64,000 nucleotides of DNA from Amycolatopsis jejuensis (GCF_000717335.1 NZ_JNYZ01000019.1:1-64000), one strand, 5' to 3'; numbered from the stretch's first letter, positions 16,743-26,505 are shown. Program-made: numbers and translations. The notes: generated by a model not told the origin, from the letters alone.

Positions 16743-17981
16743 ATGCCGAACTCCGCTGCACACCGCCTCGCCGACTTCGCCGAACGGCTGCTCGGCACCC
16801 CGCTGCCGGTGGCCCTCCGGACCTGGGACGGCCACCGCGCCGGACCTGCCGGGCCGACCGTCGTCCTCAACAACCGCCGCGCGCTGCGATGGCTGCTCTA
16901 CGCGCCGGGCGAGCTGGGTCTGGCGCGGGCTTATGTGTCCGGAGATCTGAATGTCGAAGGCGATTTGACCGAGACGTTCCGGCAGGTCCGGGCACTGAAC
17001 CCGGTCCGGCCGACCATGCGGGACCGGGCCGAGGCGGTCCGGCTCGCCCTTCGGCTCGGCGTGCTCGGTCCGCCGCCGAAGCCGCCCGCGGAAGAAGCGC
17101 GGCTGCGGGGTGTCCGGCACACCCTCGCCCGGGACCGGTCGGCGATCGCGCACCACTATGACCTGTCGAACGCCTTCTACCAGCTGCTGCTCGACGAGTC
17201 GATGGCCTACTCCGCGGGCTACTGGACCACCGGTGACCTGGCACAGGCACAGCACGACAAACTGGAGCTGATCTGCCGGAAACTCGGCCTGCGCCCCGGC
17301 ATGCGGCTGCTGGACGTCGGCTGCGGGTGGGGCTCGCTGCTCGTGCATGCGGCCAAACACCACGGCGTCCACGCAGTCGGCGTGACGATCTCCGCCGAGC
17401 AGGTGCAGCACATCCGAGGGCGGCTGGCGGCACACGACCTCGGCGACCGCGTCGAGGTGCGTCGGCAGGATTACCGTGAGCTGACCGGGGAACCCTTCGA
17501 TGCGGTGGCGTCGGTGGAGATGGGTGAACATGTGGGCGAAGAGAACTATCCGACGTACGCGGCCACCCTGTTCCGCATGCTCAAGCCCACCGGACGACTG
17601 TTGTTGCAACAGATGTCGCGCGGCGCTGTCGCCCCCGGTGGCGGCGCGTTCATCGAGCGGTACATCGCGCCGGACATGACCATGCGCCCGGTCAGCCGTA
17701 CCCTCGCGCACTTGGAGACCGCCGGTTTCGAGATCCGTGACGTACACGCGCTGCGCGAGCACTACGTCCCGACCGTGCGCGCGTGGGCGGCCACGCTGGA
17801 GCGACACTGGAGCGAAGCCGTCGCCCTCATCGGCGAGACAAGCGCACGAGTGTGGAGGCTGTACCTCGTCGGCGGAGCGCTCGCTTTCGAGGAGAACCGC
17901 ATGGGCGTGGACCAGATCCTGGCCGTCCGCCCGGACGCGACCGGCCGCAGCGGACTGCCCCTTGCCCGGGAGTGGACATGA
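16743..17981 (+). CDS. Cyclopropane-fatty-acyl-phospholipid synthase-type methyltransferase (UfaA1-like)
   Basis: 412 residues. The C-terminal two thirds are a class I SAM methyltransferase of the CFA synthase family: LLDVGCGWGSLLVHAAKHHG (SAM site), GVTISAEQV, VASVEMGEHVGEENY and GAFIERYIAPDM; the N-terminal part has SGDLNVEGDL and AHHYDLSNAFYQLLLD, typical of the family. Such enzymes methylate double bonds of phospholipid acyl chains, giving cyclopropane, 10-methylene or related products; which one cannot be read here. The order with DUF1365, amine oxidase, DUF1295 and sigK matches Rv0444c-Rv0449c of M. tuberculosis, where this gene is ufaA1. It ends in an ATGA overlap with the DUF1295 gene. 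Confidence 0.94.
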   Translation: MPNSAAHRLADFAERLLGTPLPVALRTWDGHRAGPAGPTVVLNNRRALRWLLYAPGELGLARAYVSGDLNVEGDLTETFRQVRALNPVRPTMRDRAEAVRLALRLGVLGPPPKPPAEEARLRGVRHTLARDRSAIAHHYDLSNAFYQLLLDESMAYSAGYWTTGDLAQAQHDKLELICRKLGLRPGMRLLDVGCGWGSLLVHAAKHHGVHAVGVTISAEQVQHIRGRLAAHDLGDRVEVRRQDYRELTGEPFDAVASVEMGEHVGEENYPTYAATLFRMLKPTGRLLLQQMSRGAVAPGGGAFIERYIAPDMTMRPVSRTLAHLETAGFEIRDVHALREHYVPTVRAWAATLERHWSEAVALIGETSARVWRLYLVGGALAFEENRMGVDQILAVRPDATGRSGLPLAREWT

Positions 17982-18760
17982 TCCTCGGTCTCACCGCCGC
18001 AGTCACGCTGGTCGCCGTCACCCTGACCTTCGCCATCGCCCGGCGGCGACGCCGCTACGACACCATCGACACCTTCTGGGGACTGGGTTTCGCACTCGTG
18101 GCCGTAGTGGCCTTCCCCTTCGGCACCGGCCCGCTTCCCCTGCGGCTGGTGACCGCCGCACTCACCGTGATCTGGGGCGTCCGCCTGGCCGTACACCTGC
18201 ACCTACGCAACCACGGCAAGCCGGAAGACCCGCGCTACCAACGAATGCTGGACCGCGCCGGACCGAACCCGGGCGCGCGAATGTTCGTCCGGGTATACCT
18301 TCTCCAGGCAGTGCTCCTGTGGTTCATTTCGCTACCGGTGCAATTCGCCATGTCCGGCAAGGATTTCGGGGTGACCGCCTGGCTGGGCATCGCCGTCTGG
18401 CTGGTCGGCTTCACGTTCGAAACCACCGGCGACGAACAACTACGCCGCTTCCGCGCCGACCCGGCCAACCGCGGCCAAGTCCTCGACACGGGATTATGGC
18501 GCTACACCCGCCACCCGAACTACTTCGGCGACGCCTGCGTCTGGTGGGGCCTCTACCTGCTGGCCTGCTCTTCGTGGCCCGGCGCGGCGACCGTCCTGTC
18601 GCCGATCGTGATGACGGCACTGCTGGCCCGCGGCACCGGAAAACCCATGCTGGAACAGAGTTTGCGGCAATCCCGCCCCGGCTACGCGGACTACGTGGAA
18701 CGCACCTCCGGCTTCGTACCCTTGCCGCCCGGACTCATTCGCCGGTCAGCCCGTCGGTGA
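17978..18760 (+). CDS. DUF1295 membrane protein (steroid-reductase/ICMT-like fold, Rv0446c-like)
   Basis: 260 residues, starting within the stop codon of the methyltransferase (ATGA). Five to seven hydrophobic helices are visible. The C-terminal signature LWRYTRHPNYFGDACVWWG is diagnostic of DUF1295 and of the 3-oxo-5-alpha-steroid 4-dehydrogenase/isoprenylcysteine methyltransferase superfamily, which uses NADPH or SAM on lipid-like substrates in the membrane. Together with the upstream methyltransferase it may reduce or further modify the acyl chain. The last 26 bp overlap the convergent DinB-fold gene. Confidence 0.92.
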   Translation: MILGLTAAVTLVAVTLTFAIARRRRRYDTIDTFWGLGFALVAVVAFPFGTGPLPLRLVTAALTVIWGVRLAVHLHLRNHGKPEDPRYQRMLDRAGPNPGARMFVRVYLLQAVLLWFISLPVQFAMSGKDFGVTAWLGIAVWLVGFTFETTGDEQLRRFRADPANRGQVLDTGLWRYTRHPNYFGDACVWWGLYLLACSSWPGAATVLSPIVMTALLARGTGKPMLEQSLRQSRPGYADYVERTSGFVPLPPGLIRRSARR

Positions 18761-19235
18761 GCTCACGCAGCAGGTCGAGGTGCCCCAAATGCCGGGCAGT
18801 CTCCTCGATCACCCAGCGCACCGTGAGCGGCCGATCGCCCTTGTACCGCACAGTGTCCCCGAACCCCCGCGCCGCCACGACCGCCCGGCAACGCTCGGTC
18901 TCGGCTCGGTATTCGGCGAGCAACTGCTCGATCGGAACCTCGAGCGCCACCCGAAACTCCGCGTCCCGATCAACCTCGAGCCGCTCCGCCCACTCGTCCG
19001 GCTGCCCATCGAGGACGACACAGAACCAGTAGTTCTCCACCAAAGTCAGATGACACAACAGACCGGAGATGGTGGTGAGCTCACTGGGCAGATGAACGCG
19101 GCGCGCTTGCTCGTCCGTGAGCCCGGAACACTTCCACTCCACACTGGCCCGCAGGAAATCGAGAAACCCGGTGAGCTGAGTACGCTCGTCCCCGTCCATC
19201 GGCGGATCAGGACGTTGAGGTGCAGTAGTAGTCAC
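18735..19235 (-). CDS. DinB-fold protein of the DUF664 type
   Basis: 166 residues from GTG 19235 (ATG 19199 is an alternative). The four-helix DinB/mycothiol-maleylpyruvate-isomerase fold is suggested by RTQLTGFLDFLRASVEWKC, SGLLCHLTLVENYWFC, and the C-terminal WVIEETARHLGHLDLLREL; the spaced histidines (CHL, RHLGHLD) are the usual metal ligands. Family members are often thiol-dependent (mycothiol) transferases, but this one's substrate is unknown. It converges with DUF1295 and overlaps it by 26 bp. Confidence 0.85.
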   Translation of the reverse strand: MTTTAPQRPDPPMDGDERTQLTGFLDFLRASVEWKCSGLTDEQARRVHLPSELTTISGLLCHLTLVENYWFCVVLDGQPDEWAERLEVDRDAEFRVALEVPIEQLLAEYRAETERCRAVVAARGFGDTVRYKGDRPLTVRWVIEETARHLGHLDLLRELTDGLTGE

Positions 19236-19301
19236 GCGTCGCAGTGTGCCGCACACCCCCGACAATTCGCACCCACCCACCGCCCCGCCCCGCCCCCATT
19301 C

Positions 19302-19383
19302 CGGAGGGGCTTGTCAAGGCATCTTTCCCGCCTTGACAAGCCCCTCCGACCGTAGTGACACTCGGGCTTCGGGGTGCCCCACC
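19302..19383 (-). repeat. Dispersed hairpin element, copy 2
   Basis: A 19-bp perfect stem (CGGAGGGGCTTGTCAAGGC at 19302-19320; reverse complement 19330-19348) with loop ATCTTTCCC, preceded on the minus strand by GGTGGGGCACCCCGAAGCC (19383-19365). The same 19-mer, the same TTGTCAAGGC stem core and the same loop occur in opposite orientation at 50402-50491. It begins 14 bp past the NmrA-type gene's stop codon and can serve as its terminator. Confidence 0.85.
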
Positions 19384-19397
19384 AGCAACGGGCCCAC

Positions 19398-20231
19398 TCA
19401 AGCAAACGCCGCCACATGAGCCTTCGCCCACTCCGCATAAGTGACCCCAGGCCGCCCCAGCAACTCCTCCACCACCCCAGTCGGCACCTGCGGATGCGCC
19501 ACCGTCTCCGCAAACCCCTCCACCAGCCACTCCGCAATATCCGCCGGATACCCCGCCCCGACCCACTCCGCGACCTGCTCCTCCACCGTCAGCTCCACGA
19601 ACGGCACCGGCCGACCCACCGCCTCCCCGATCGCCACCGCCATCTGCGCAAGAGACAACCCCTCAGGTCCACTGAGGACATACGTCCGCCCGGCATGCCC
19701 TTCAGTGGTCAGCACATGCCCGGCCACCGCAGCGATATCCCCGAGATCGATCGGCGTCTGCGTGGCCGACGCAAACACCGACCGCACCTCCCCCCGCTCC
19801 CGCACCGACGCCGACCACCCCAGCGAGTTGTCCATGAACGCACCCGGACGCAGGAACGTCCACGCAAACCCGGCCGCCGAAACCGCCTTCTCGACAGCAG
19901 CGAAGTCATGCCCGCTGGACGCCGGATGCGTGTCCCCGATGCTGCTCCCCGACAACGCAATCACCCGCCGCACCCCAGCCTCGACGGACAGCTCACAAAA
20001 CCGCGACACAGTCCGCGCATACGGCGCCAGATAAACCGCCTCGACCCCATCCAGCGCACCCGGCAAAGTCTTCGGCCGAGCCAGCGACCCGACGACCACC
20101 TCGACCCCTTCCGGCAGCGCCGCCCGTTCCGGGTCGACCGTCAGCGCCCGCACCGGAACCCCGCGCGACACCAGCTCGTCGACCACCAGGCGCCCCACAT
20201 TGCCCGTCGCGCCCGTCACCAGGATCGTCAT
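19398..20231 (-). CDS. NmrA-type NAD(P)-binding protein
   Basis: 277 residues. The N-terminus MTILVTGATGNVGRLVVDEL carries the GxxGxxG dinucleotide site of the atypical short-chain dehydrogenase/NmrA group, followed by VRALTVDPERA. The middle has ALSGSSIGD and FLRPGAFMDNSL; the classical YxxxK catalytic pair is not obvious, as in NmrA-type redox sensors and NAD(P)H:quinone reductase QOR2-like proteins. Substrate unknown. A double palindromic motif lies 10 bp upstream of the start, so it is probably controlled by a TetR-type repressor encoded elsewhere. It appears monocistronic. Confidence 0.88.
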   Translation of the reverse strand: MTILVTGATGNVGRLVVDELVSRGVPVRALTVDPERAALPEGVEVVVGSLARPKTLPGALDGVEAVYLAPYARTVSRFCELSVEAGVRRVIALSGSSIGDTHPASSGHDFAAVEKAVSAAGFAWTFLRPGAFMDNSLGWSASVRERGEVRSVFASATQTPIDLGDIAAVAGHVLTTEGHAGRTYVLSGPEGLSLAQMAVAIGEAVGRPVPFVELTVEEQVAEWVGAGYPADIAEWLVEGFAETVAHPQVPTGVVEELLGRPGVTYAEWAKAHVAAFA

Positions 20232-20240
20232 GCCCCCACC

Positions 20241-20285
20241 TTCCCGTATGGCGTACGAAAAAGGACAGCGTACGGCATACGGGAA
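20241..20285 (-). promoter_or_regulatory. Long inverted repeat upstream of the NmrA-type gene (two CGTA-N5-TACG operators)
   Basis: TTCCCGTATGGCGTACG (20241-20257) and CGTACGGCATACGGGAA (20269-20285) are reverse complements with one mismatch. Each arm itself contains a small palindrome, CGTATGGCGTACG and CGTACGGCATACG. Tandem palindromes of this kind are typical TetR-family binding sites. Confidence 0.6.
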
Positions 20286-20301
20286 ACCCCGTCAAAAGAC
20301 G

Positions 20302-21138
20302 TCAGGGCGTGATGGTGGGCAGTTCCGGAGCGGAGACGTCGTAGATCTTGCCGGGCTGGGTGAGCAGCGCAGCCAGCACTTTCGCCTTACGGTCGGTGTT
20401 CTCGGCATTCCCCCAGCGCACTGTCTTGCCGTCGGCGAGGGTGAACGCGACGCTCGCCGGGGTCTGCGCCGTCGTGGTCTTGACCTGCTTCAGCAGCGGC
20501 TCCGGCAGCACGCCCAGCACTGCGGTGACCGCCCGCGTGACCGGATCGTCGGCGGACACCTTCGGCAGCTTCAGCTCCGGCAGCCCGGACGGTCGGTTCG
20601 GCACCGTCTTGAACACCACACCACCGCCGTCGACCAGGTGCACGCCGTCGCCGCCCGGGCCGCTGTCGAAGAACGCGATCGCGGTGCGTTCGGTCACCGC
20701 GATCTCGAGCGTCGTCGGCCACGAGCGCGACACGTCGACCGTCGCGATCCCCGGCATCCGGGCCACCCGGTCGCGGATCACGTCGACGTCCACGCGCAGC
20801 ATCGGCAGCCCCGCGGGCACTTCGGCGGCGGTACGGATCTGGTCCGCCGGCACGGTTTTCGCGCCCTCGACAGTCACCGTCTTCACTGCGAGCAGCGAGC
20901 TGAAGAACAGCAGATATCCCAGCGCCAGCACGGTGACCACGGTCAGCAGCGCCACCCACCGGCGGCGGATTTCCTTGCCCCGCGTCGGCCGCGCCCGCCG
21001 CGAGGCGGTGCGGCGCGACCGCGTGCGGCGGCGGTCTTCCTCCGACCGCCGCCCCCGTCGTTCCCGGGCAAGGGCAGCCCGCTTCTGCTCGTCCACCCGG
21101 GGGGAGGACGGGCGGCGGCGCTGCCGGGTCCCGGTCAT
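20302..21138 (-). CDS. ftsQ: FtsQ, divisome protein with POTRA domain
   Basis: 278 residues. A strongly basic cytoplasmic N-terminus (about 1-60) is followed by one transmembrane helix (about 61-82, [18 protein letters not shown]) and an extracytoplasmic part with the POTRA domain ([34 protein letters not shown]) and the FtsQ beta domain. FtsQ joins FtsL and partner proteins to recruit FtsW/FtsI to the septum. ATG 21138 overlaps the murC stop (ATGA). It is the last gene of the mraZ-ftsQ series; downstream lies the NmrA-type gene rather than ftsZ. Confidence 0.96.
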   Translation of the reverse strand: MTGTRQRRRPSSPRVDEQKRAALARERRGRRSEEDRRRTRSRRTASRRARPTRGKEIRRRWVALLTVVTVLALGYLLFFSSLLAVKTVTVEGAKTVPADQIRTAAEVPAGLPMLRVDVDVIRDRVARMPGIATVDVSRSWPTTLEIAVTERTAIAFFDSGPGGDGVHLVDGGGVVFKTVPNRPSGLPELKLPKVSADDPVTRAVTAVLGVLPEPLLKQVKTTTAQTPASVAFTLADGKTVRWGNAENTDRKAKVLAALLTQPGKIYDVSAPELPTITP

Positions 21139-22547
21139 GCTCCGGCGGCCCTCCGGTCCAGCTCGGCCAGGATTTCCGGACCCAGCTGCGTCACGTCGCC
21201 CGCACCCATGGTGACCGCGAGGTCGCCCGGCCGCACGAGGTCCGCGACCAGCGCGGCGGCCGCGTCGAACGCAGGCTGGTAGTGCACCGGCACGCGGACC
21301 CGGTCGGCGATCAGCGCCCCGGTCACCCCCGGCACCGGATCCTCGCGCGCCCCGAACACATCCAGCACCACGACCTCGTCGGCCAGCGACAGCGCCTCGG
21401 CGAACTCGGCCGAGAAAGTCTTCGTACGCGAGTACAAATGCGGCTGGAACACCACCACGACCCGCCCGGTACCCGCAGCCACGCGCACCGCCCGCAGCTG
21501 AGCGTCGACCTCCGTGGGGTGGTGCGCGTAGTCGTCGTACACCCGCACGTCGCCCGCGCGGCCCTTGAACTCGAACCGGCGGCGCACCCCGCCGAACGCG
21601 GCGAGCCCCTCGGCCATCCCGTCCACCGGCGCGCCCAGTTCGAGCCCGGCCAGCAGCGCAGCGACCGCGTTGAGCGCCATGTGCTCCCCCGGCACCGCGA
21701 CCCGCAGCTCACGCTCGGCACCGTCCAGCAGCACTCGCACCACACCGCCGTCCGGCGCAGGCGTGTAGTCCAGCACGCGGACGTCGGCGGCGGCAGCGCG
21801 CCCGTACCGGCGCACCCGCACCCCGGCCGCAGCAGCTTCGTCGCCCAGCCGCGCCGCACCCGGGTCGTCCGCGCACACGATCAGCAGCCCGCCCGGTTCG
21901 ATCCGGCCGGCGAAGTCGCTGAACACCTTCACGTACGCCTCGGCCGTGCCGTGGTGGTCGAGATGATCGGGCTCCACGTTCGTCACGACCGCGACCGACG
22001 GCGTGTACGTGAGGAACGAGCCGTCGCTCTCATCGGCCTCCGCGACGAACACGCCGCCCTCGCCGTGGTGCGCGTTGGCGCCGGACTCGTTGAGGTCACC
22101 GCCGATCGCGAACGACGGGTCCATCCGGCAGTGCTGCAGCGCCACCGTGAGCATCGACGTGGTCGACGTTTTCCCATGGGTACCGGCAATGCACGCGACC
22201 CGGTGCCCGGCCATCAGCCCGGCCAGCGCCTGCGCGCGGTGCAGCACCGGGATGCCGCGGCTGCGGGCCGCGGCCAGCTCCGGGTTGGTCTCCTTGATCG
22301 CGGTGGACACCACCACGGCCGACGGCGGCTCGGGCAGCTCCGCGAGGTTTTCCCCGCGCTGCCCCACGAACAGCGTCGCGCCCTGTGCCCGCAACGACAG
22401 CAGCGCTCGCGATTCCTTGGCGTCGGACCCGGAGACCGCGGCGCCGCGGGCCAGCAGAATCCGCGCGATACCGGACATCCCGGCCCCGCCGATCCCGATC
22501 AGGTGGGCCCGGCGCAGTGACGCGGGCAGCTCAAGCGGGGTAGGCAC
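21135..22547 (-). CDS. murC: MurC, UDP-N-acetylmuramate-L-alanine ligase
   Basis: 470 residues from GTG 22547. Cytoplasmic Mur ligase adding L-Ala to UDP-MurNAc with ATP. The N-terminal domain begins [19 protein letters not shown], the ATP loop is [12 protein letters not shown] (about 115-126), the central domain has [10 protein letters not shown] and [10 protein letters not shown], and the C-terminal domain has [17 protein letters not shown]. Length and motifs are normal. It overlaps murG by 17 bp and ftsQ by 4 bp. Confidence 0.98.
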   Translation of the reverse strand: MPTPLELPASLRRAHLIGIGGAGMSGIARILLARGAAVSGSDAKESRALLSLRAQGATLFVGQRGENLAELPEPPSAVVVSTAIKETNPELAAARSRGIPVLHRAQALAGLMAGHRVACIAGTHGKTSTTSMLTVALQHCRMDPSFAIGGDLNESGANAHHGEGGVFVAEADESDGSFLTYTPSVAVVTNVEPDHLDHHGTAEAYVKVFSDFAGRIEPGGLLIVCADDPGAARLGDEAAAAGVRVRRYGRAAAADVRVLDYTPAPDGGVVRVLLDGAERELRVAVPGEHMALNAVAALLAGLELGAPVDGMAEGLAAFGGVRRRFEFKGRAGDVRVYDDYAHHPTEVDAQLRAVRVAAGTGRVVVVFQPHLYSRTKTFSAEFAEALSLADEVVVLDVFGAREDPVPGVTGALIADRVRVPVHYQPAFDAAAALVADLVRPGDLAVTMGAGDVTQLGPEILAELDRRAAGA

Positions 22548-23664
22548 CGGCAGCCTCCAGGACGATCCGGGCGAGGGTTTCGTCGGCCTCGCGGTGGCCG
22601 AGCCCGACCGCGGCCGAGCTCATTTTCGCGACGCGGTCCGCGTCGGTGACCAGCGGGATCACCAGCTCGGCGATCTTCGCCGGGGTGAGGTCGGCGTCGG
22701 GCACCAGGAACGCCGCCCCGGCTTCCACCGCAGGCTGCGCATTCACCGCCTGCTCGCCGTTTCCGTGCGGCAGCGGCACGAACACCGCGGGCAGCCCGAC
22801 CGCGGACACCTCGGCCACGGTCATCGCACCGGACCGGCACACCACCGCGTCAGCCGCCGCGTACGCGAGGTCCATCCGCTCCAGATACGGCACCGGTACG
22901 TACGCCGGATGGCCCGGAAACTCTTGTACCACAAGGGTGTGCTTCGGCCCGTGCGCGTGCAGCACGCCGACGCCCGCCTCGGCGAGATCCTTCGCCGCAC
23001 CGGACACTGCGGAGTTGATCGACTGCGCGCCTTGCGATCCGCCGAACACCAGCAGAGTGGGCGCATCCGGATCGAGCTCGAAATGCGCGCGGGCTTCGGC
23101 GCGCAGAGCGGCCCGGTCCAGCGACGTGATCGACCGGCGAAGCGGAATGCCGACGACCTCTGCCTTCGGCAGCGGCGTACCGGGCACTGCCACGGCAACC
23201 CGCGAAGCAAACCGCGCGCCGACCTTGTTGGCCAGCCCGGCCGATTTGTTCGCTTCGTGCACCACGATCGGCGTACGTCCGCGCGCGGCCAGGTACGCCG
23301 GCAGCGCGACGTACCCACCGAAGCCGACCACGACGTCGGCGTGCACGCGGTCCAGTACCTCGCGCGTACGGCGGACGGAATCGCGCACCTTGAGCGGGAG
23401 CCGCAGCAGCTCCGGGGTCGGTTTGCGCGGCATCGGGACCGGCGGGATCAGCTCCAGCTGGTACCCGCGTGCCGGGACCAGTTTGTTCTCCAGGCCGCGG
23501 GCCGTGCCGAGCGCGATCACCTCGGCGTCCGGGCGCAGCCGTTTCACGGCGTCGGCCAGCGCGAGCGCCGGCTCGATGTGTCCCGCGGTGCCGCCTCCGG
23601 CGACCACCACGACGGGCGCCCGGCCCGCTGCCGACCGCTCGGTTCCCTTGACGGGCTTACTCAC
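22531..23664 (-). CDS. murG: MurG, lipid II-forming GlcNAc transferase
   Basis: 377 residues from GTG 23664, which overlaps the ftsW stop (GTGA); a TTG one codon upstream is less likely. GT28-family enzyme at the inner membrane face transferring GlcNAc onto lipid I. Motifs: [18 protein letters not shown] near the N-terminus, [24 protein letters not shown] and the donor-site segment [20 protein letters not shown]. It lies between ftsW and murC in the operon. Confidence 0.98.
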   Translation of the reverse strand: MSKPVKGTERSAAGRAPVVVVAGGGTAGHIEPALALADAVKRLRPDAEVIALGTARGLENKLVPARGYQLELIPPVPMPRKPTPELLRLPLKVRDSVRRTREVLDRVHADVVVGFGGYVALPAYLAARGRTPIVVHEANKSAGLANKVGARFASRVAVAVPGTPLPKAEVVGIPLRRSITSLDRAALRAEARAHFELDPDAPTLLVFGGSQGAQSINSAVSGAAKDLAEAGVGVLHAHGPKHTLVVQEFPGHPAYVPVPYLERMDLAYAAADAVVCRSGAMTVAEVSAVGLPAVFVPLPHGNGEQAVNAQPAVEAGAAFLVPDADLTPAKIAELVIPLVTDADRVAKMSSAAVGLGHREADETLARIVLEAAGAYPA

Positions 23665-25112
23665 CAATGACCTCTCCGGTTCGCGGTGCCCCGGGCACCG
23701 CGGTTGCCTGTCGTCCGCCGCGGCGACCGGCGCCGTTCCTGCGCCGGTGCGGGCCGGGCCGCTCGCGGCGCCGGCCGGGCCGCCTTCGCCCCGTTCCCGG
23801 AACCGCGCTGGCCCTTGCGGGGCGAGGGCGGGCGGTACGGGTCGGGCGCGGGCAGCCGCAGCAGGCGTCCGAATTTACCCGGGCCGTGCGAACGCAGTGC
23901 GGCCACCGCCTCGGGTTCGTGCCGCGCGGCGTTGGCCAGCACGCCCATGATGAGCATGGTGATCACGAGCGACGTGCCGCCGTACGAGATCAACGGCAGC
24001 GTGACGCCGGTGACCGGCAGCAATCCCACCACGTACCCGATGTTGATGGCCGCCTGCGCGACCAGGAACAACGTGAGCGTGCCCGCGACGATCCGGATCC
24101 ACGGGTCGATGTTGCGGGTGGCGATCCGCAGCCCGACCACGGCCACTCCGGCGAACAGCGCCAGCACCACCGCGCAGCCCACGAACCCCAGTTCCTCGCC
24201 GATCAGGGCGAAGATGAAGTCGTTCTGCACGTTCGGCAGGTAGCCCCAGTTCGACGCGCCCTGCCCGAGCCCCTTGCCGAACAGGCCGCCGTCGGCGAGC
24301 GCCAGTTTCGCCTGGTTCGCCTGGAATCCCTCGGCCGAGGTGTCCGCGTCCGGCGACAGGAAACTCATCACACGGGCCAGCCGGTACGGCGCGATGATCG
24401 CCAGCACCAGCACCCCGCTCAGGCCGCCCGCGAGGATCACCGCGAAAAGCCGTTTCGGCGCACCGGCAAACCACAGCAGGGCCAGCAGCACCACGGCGAG
24501 CGTGATCGTGCCGCCGAGGTCGGGCTGCATCATCACCAGCGCGAACATCAGCAGCGCCACCGGGACCACCGGCACCAGCAGATGCCGCCACTGGTGGATC
24601 ACGTTGTACTTGATCACCAGGATGTGCGCGCCCCAGAATGCCAGCGCCACCTTCGCCGCCTCCACCGGCTGGAAGGTGAACACGCCGAGCTTGAACCAGC
24701 CCTGCGACCCGTTCACGGTGGACCCGAGCGGCGTCAGCACCAGCATCAGCAGGCCGAGGCACAGCACAGTGAGCGTCGCCGACATCCGCCGGATCCGCTC
24801 GAGCTTGATCCGCAGGCCGACCCAGAACACGATCGCGCCGAGCGCCACGAACATCAGGTGCTTGGAGAACAGCGCGTACACGCCGCTGCCGGTCTTCGGG
24901 TCGTAAGAGGCCACCGACGACGCGGACAGCACCATCACGATGCCCATCACGGTGAGCACCCCGGTGAGCGCGAGGACCAGGTGGAACGACGCGAGCGGGC
25001 GGGAAAGCCAGGCGGTCAGCGCGGTACGCAGCGCGACGAACGGGCTTTCCTTGCGGCCTTTGCGCCTTCGCGGGGTGCGCGCCTGGTCTTTCTTGTCGTC
25101 AACGACCGTCAT
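23661..25112 (-). CDS. ftsW: FtsW, SEDS-family septal peptidoglycan polymerase
   Basis: 483 residues from ATG 25112, inside the murD 3' end (14-bp overlap). About ten membrane helices (roughly residues 45-400) contain the SEDS signatures: [51 protein letters not shown] and [15 protein letters not shown]. FtsW polymerises lipid II together with the transpeptidase FtsI. The C-terminal ~80 residues are Arg/Pro-rich and cytoplasmic, as in other actinobacterial FtsW proteins that contact the FtsZ tail. Confidence 0.97.
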   Translation of the reverse strand: MTVVDDKKDQARTPRRRKGRKESPFVALRTALTAWLSRPLASFHLVLALTGVLTVMGIVMVLSASSVASYDPKTGSGVYALFSKHLMFVALGAIVFWVGLRIKLERIRRMSATLTVLCLGLLMLVLTPLGSTVNGSQGWFKLGVFTFQPVEAAKVALAFWGAHILVIKYNVIHQWRHLLVPVVPVALLMFALVMMQPDLGGTITLAVVLLALLWFAGAPKRLFAVILAGGLSGVLVLAIIAPYRLARVMSFLSPDADTSAEGFQANQAKLALADGGLFGKGLGQGASNWGYLPNVQNDFIFALIGEELGFVGCAVVLALFAGVAVVGLRIATRNIDPWIRIVAGTLTLFLVAQAAINIGYVVGLLPVTGVTLPLISYGGTSLVITMLIMGVLANAARHEPEAVAALRSHGPGKFGRLLRLPAPDPYRPPSPRKGQRGSGNGAKAARPAPRAARPAPAQERRRSPRRTTGNRGARGTANRRGHW

Positions 25113-26505
25113 CCGCCGCCCCCGCCGCACCACCGGCCAGGACTGCCACCGCGGCGGCGAACGCGGTACCGCGCGCGCCGTAGCCGGGGAACATGTCCAG
25201 CGAGGCGGCGGCGGGCGCGAGCAGCACCACGTCACCAGGACGAGCCAGGGCGCTGGCCGCATTCACCGCCGCAGTCATGGGCTCATCGTCACCCGGAAGA
25301 AGGCGGTTGCACGGGACATCCGGCGCGTGTCGCGCGAGAGCGGCCTCGATCACGGGTGAATCGACGCCCAGCAGCACGGCCCCGCGCAGCCGCCCGGCGA
25401 CCGCGGCGACCAGCTCGTCCACCGAAGCGCCCTTGAGCTGCCCACCGGCAATCCACACCACGCTCTCGTGCGCGAGCAGCGACCCGAGTGCGGCGTGCGG
25501 GTTGGTGGCCTTGGAGTCGTTGATGTAGCGGACCCCGCCGATCTCGGCGACCTCCGCCGCCCGGTGCGGCGCGGGCTCGTACGTGCGCAGCCCCTTCCGG
25601 ACCGCCGCCAGCGGCACCCCGTGCACGCGGGCCAGCGCAGCCGCGGCGAGCGCGTTGGCGATGTTGTGCGGCCCGGCCGGGCGGACGTCGGCGACCTCGG
25701 CCAGCTCCTCCGCGCTCGTCGCCGGATCGGCCACGAAAGCGCGGTCCACCAGCAGGTCTTCGACCAGGCCCAGCTCACCGGCCGCCGGAGTATCGAGCCG
25801 GAAACCGATCCGCCGCGTGCCTTCCGGCGCATGCTCTCCGGCGATCTGCGTGGACCAGCTGTCTTCGGCGTTATACACCACGGCGCGGGAACGCTCGTAG
25901 ACCCGGCCTTTCGCCGCGGCGTACTCGGCCATCGAGCCGTGCCAGTCGAGGTGGTCCTCGGCGAGGTTGAGCACCACTGACGCGTCCGGCGCGATCGTGG
26001 ACGACCAGTGCAGCTGGAAGCTCGACAGCTCCACGGCCAGCACCTGGTGGCCGCTCTGCACCGCGTCGAGCACCGGGTAGCCGACATTTCCGCAGGCCAC
26101 GGCGTCGGATCCGGCAGCACGGAGAATCGATTCGAGCATGCCGACGGTGGTCGTCTTGCCGTTCGTGCCGGTGATCACCAGCCACGCCGGCGGATGCTCG
26201 CGCAGCTGCCCGATCCGCCACGCCAGCTCGACGTCGCCGATCACCTCGACCCCCGCCTCGGCCGCCGCGACCAGCAGCGGAGCGGTCGGCCGCCAGCCCG
26301 GGCTGGTGACCACGAGCGCGGTACCCGGCGGCGGTTCGGTCAGGCCGGGAACCAGCTCGGAACCCAGCCCCGCCAGCTCCTGCAGCCGCTCGGCGTTGCC
26401 GTCGGTGACCGTGACGTGCGCGCCCAGCTCCTGCAGGATGGGCACGACGGATTTCCCGGTGACCCCGGCGCCCGCGACGAGAGCATGTTTGCCGTCAAGA
26501 TCCAC
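25099..26505 (-). CDS. murD: MurD, UDP-MurNAc-L-Ala-D-Glu ligase
   Basis: 468 residues. GTG 26505 was chosen because GGGAGC lies 9 bases upstream within the mraY end and because the protein then starts VDLDGKHALVAGAGVTGKSV, the usual N-terminus. The ATP loop is ITGTNGKTTTVGML, followed by NLAEDHLDWHG, INDSKATNPHAAL and the C-terminal LLAPAAASLDMFPGYGARG. Adds D-Glu in the third cytoplasmic precursor step. It follows mraY after 5 bp. Confidence 0.97.
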   Translation of the reverse strand: MDLDGKHALVAGAGVTGKSVVPILQELGAHVTVTDGNAERLQELAGLGSELVPGLTEPPPGTALVVTSPGWRPTAPLLVAAAEAGVEVIGDVELAWRIGQLREHPPAWLVITGTNGKTTTVGMLESILRAAGSDAVACGNVGYPVLDAVQSGHQVLAVELSSFQLHWSSTIAPDASVVLNLAEDHLDWHGSMAEYAAAKGRVYERSRAVVYNAEDSWSTQIAGEHAPEGTRRIGFRLDTPAAGELGLVEDLLVDRAFVADPATSAEELAEVADVRPAGPHNIANALAAAALARVHGVPLAAVRKGLRTYEPAPHRAAEVAEIGGVRYINDSKATNPHAALGSLLAHESVVWIAGGQLKGASVDELVAAVAGRLRGAVLLGVDSPVIEAALARHAPDVPCNRLLPGDDEPMTAAVNAASALARPGDVVLLAPAAASLDMFPGYGARGTAFAAAVAVLAGGAAGAADDGR

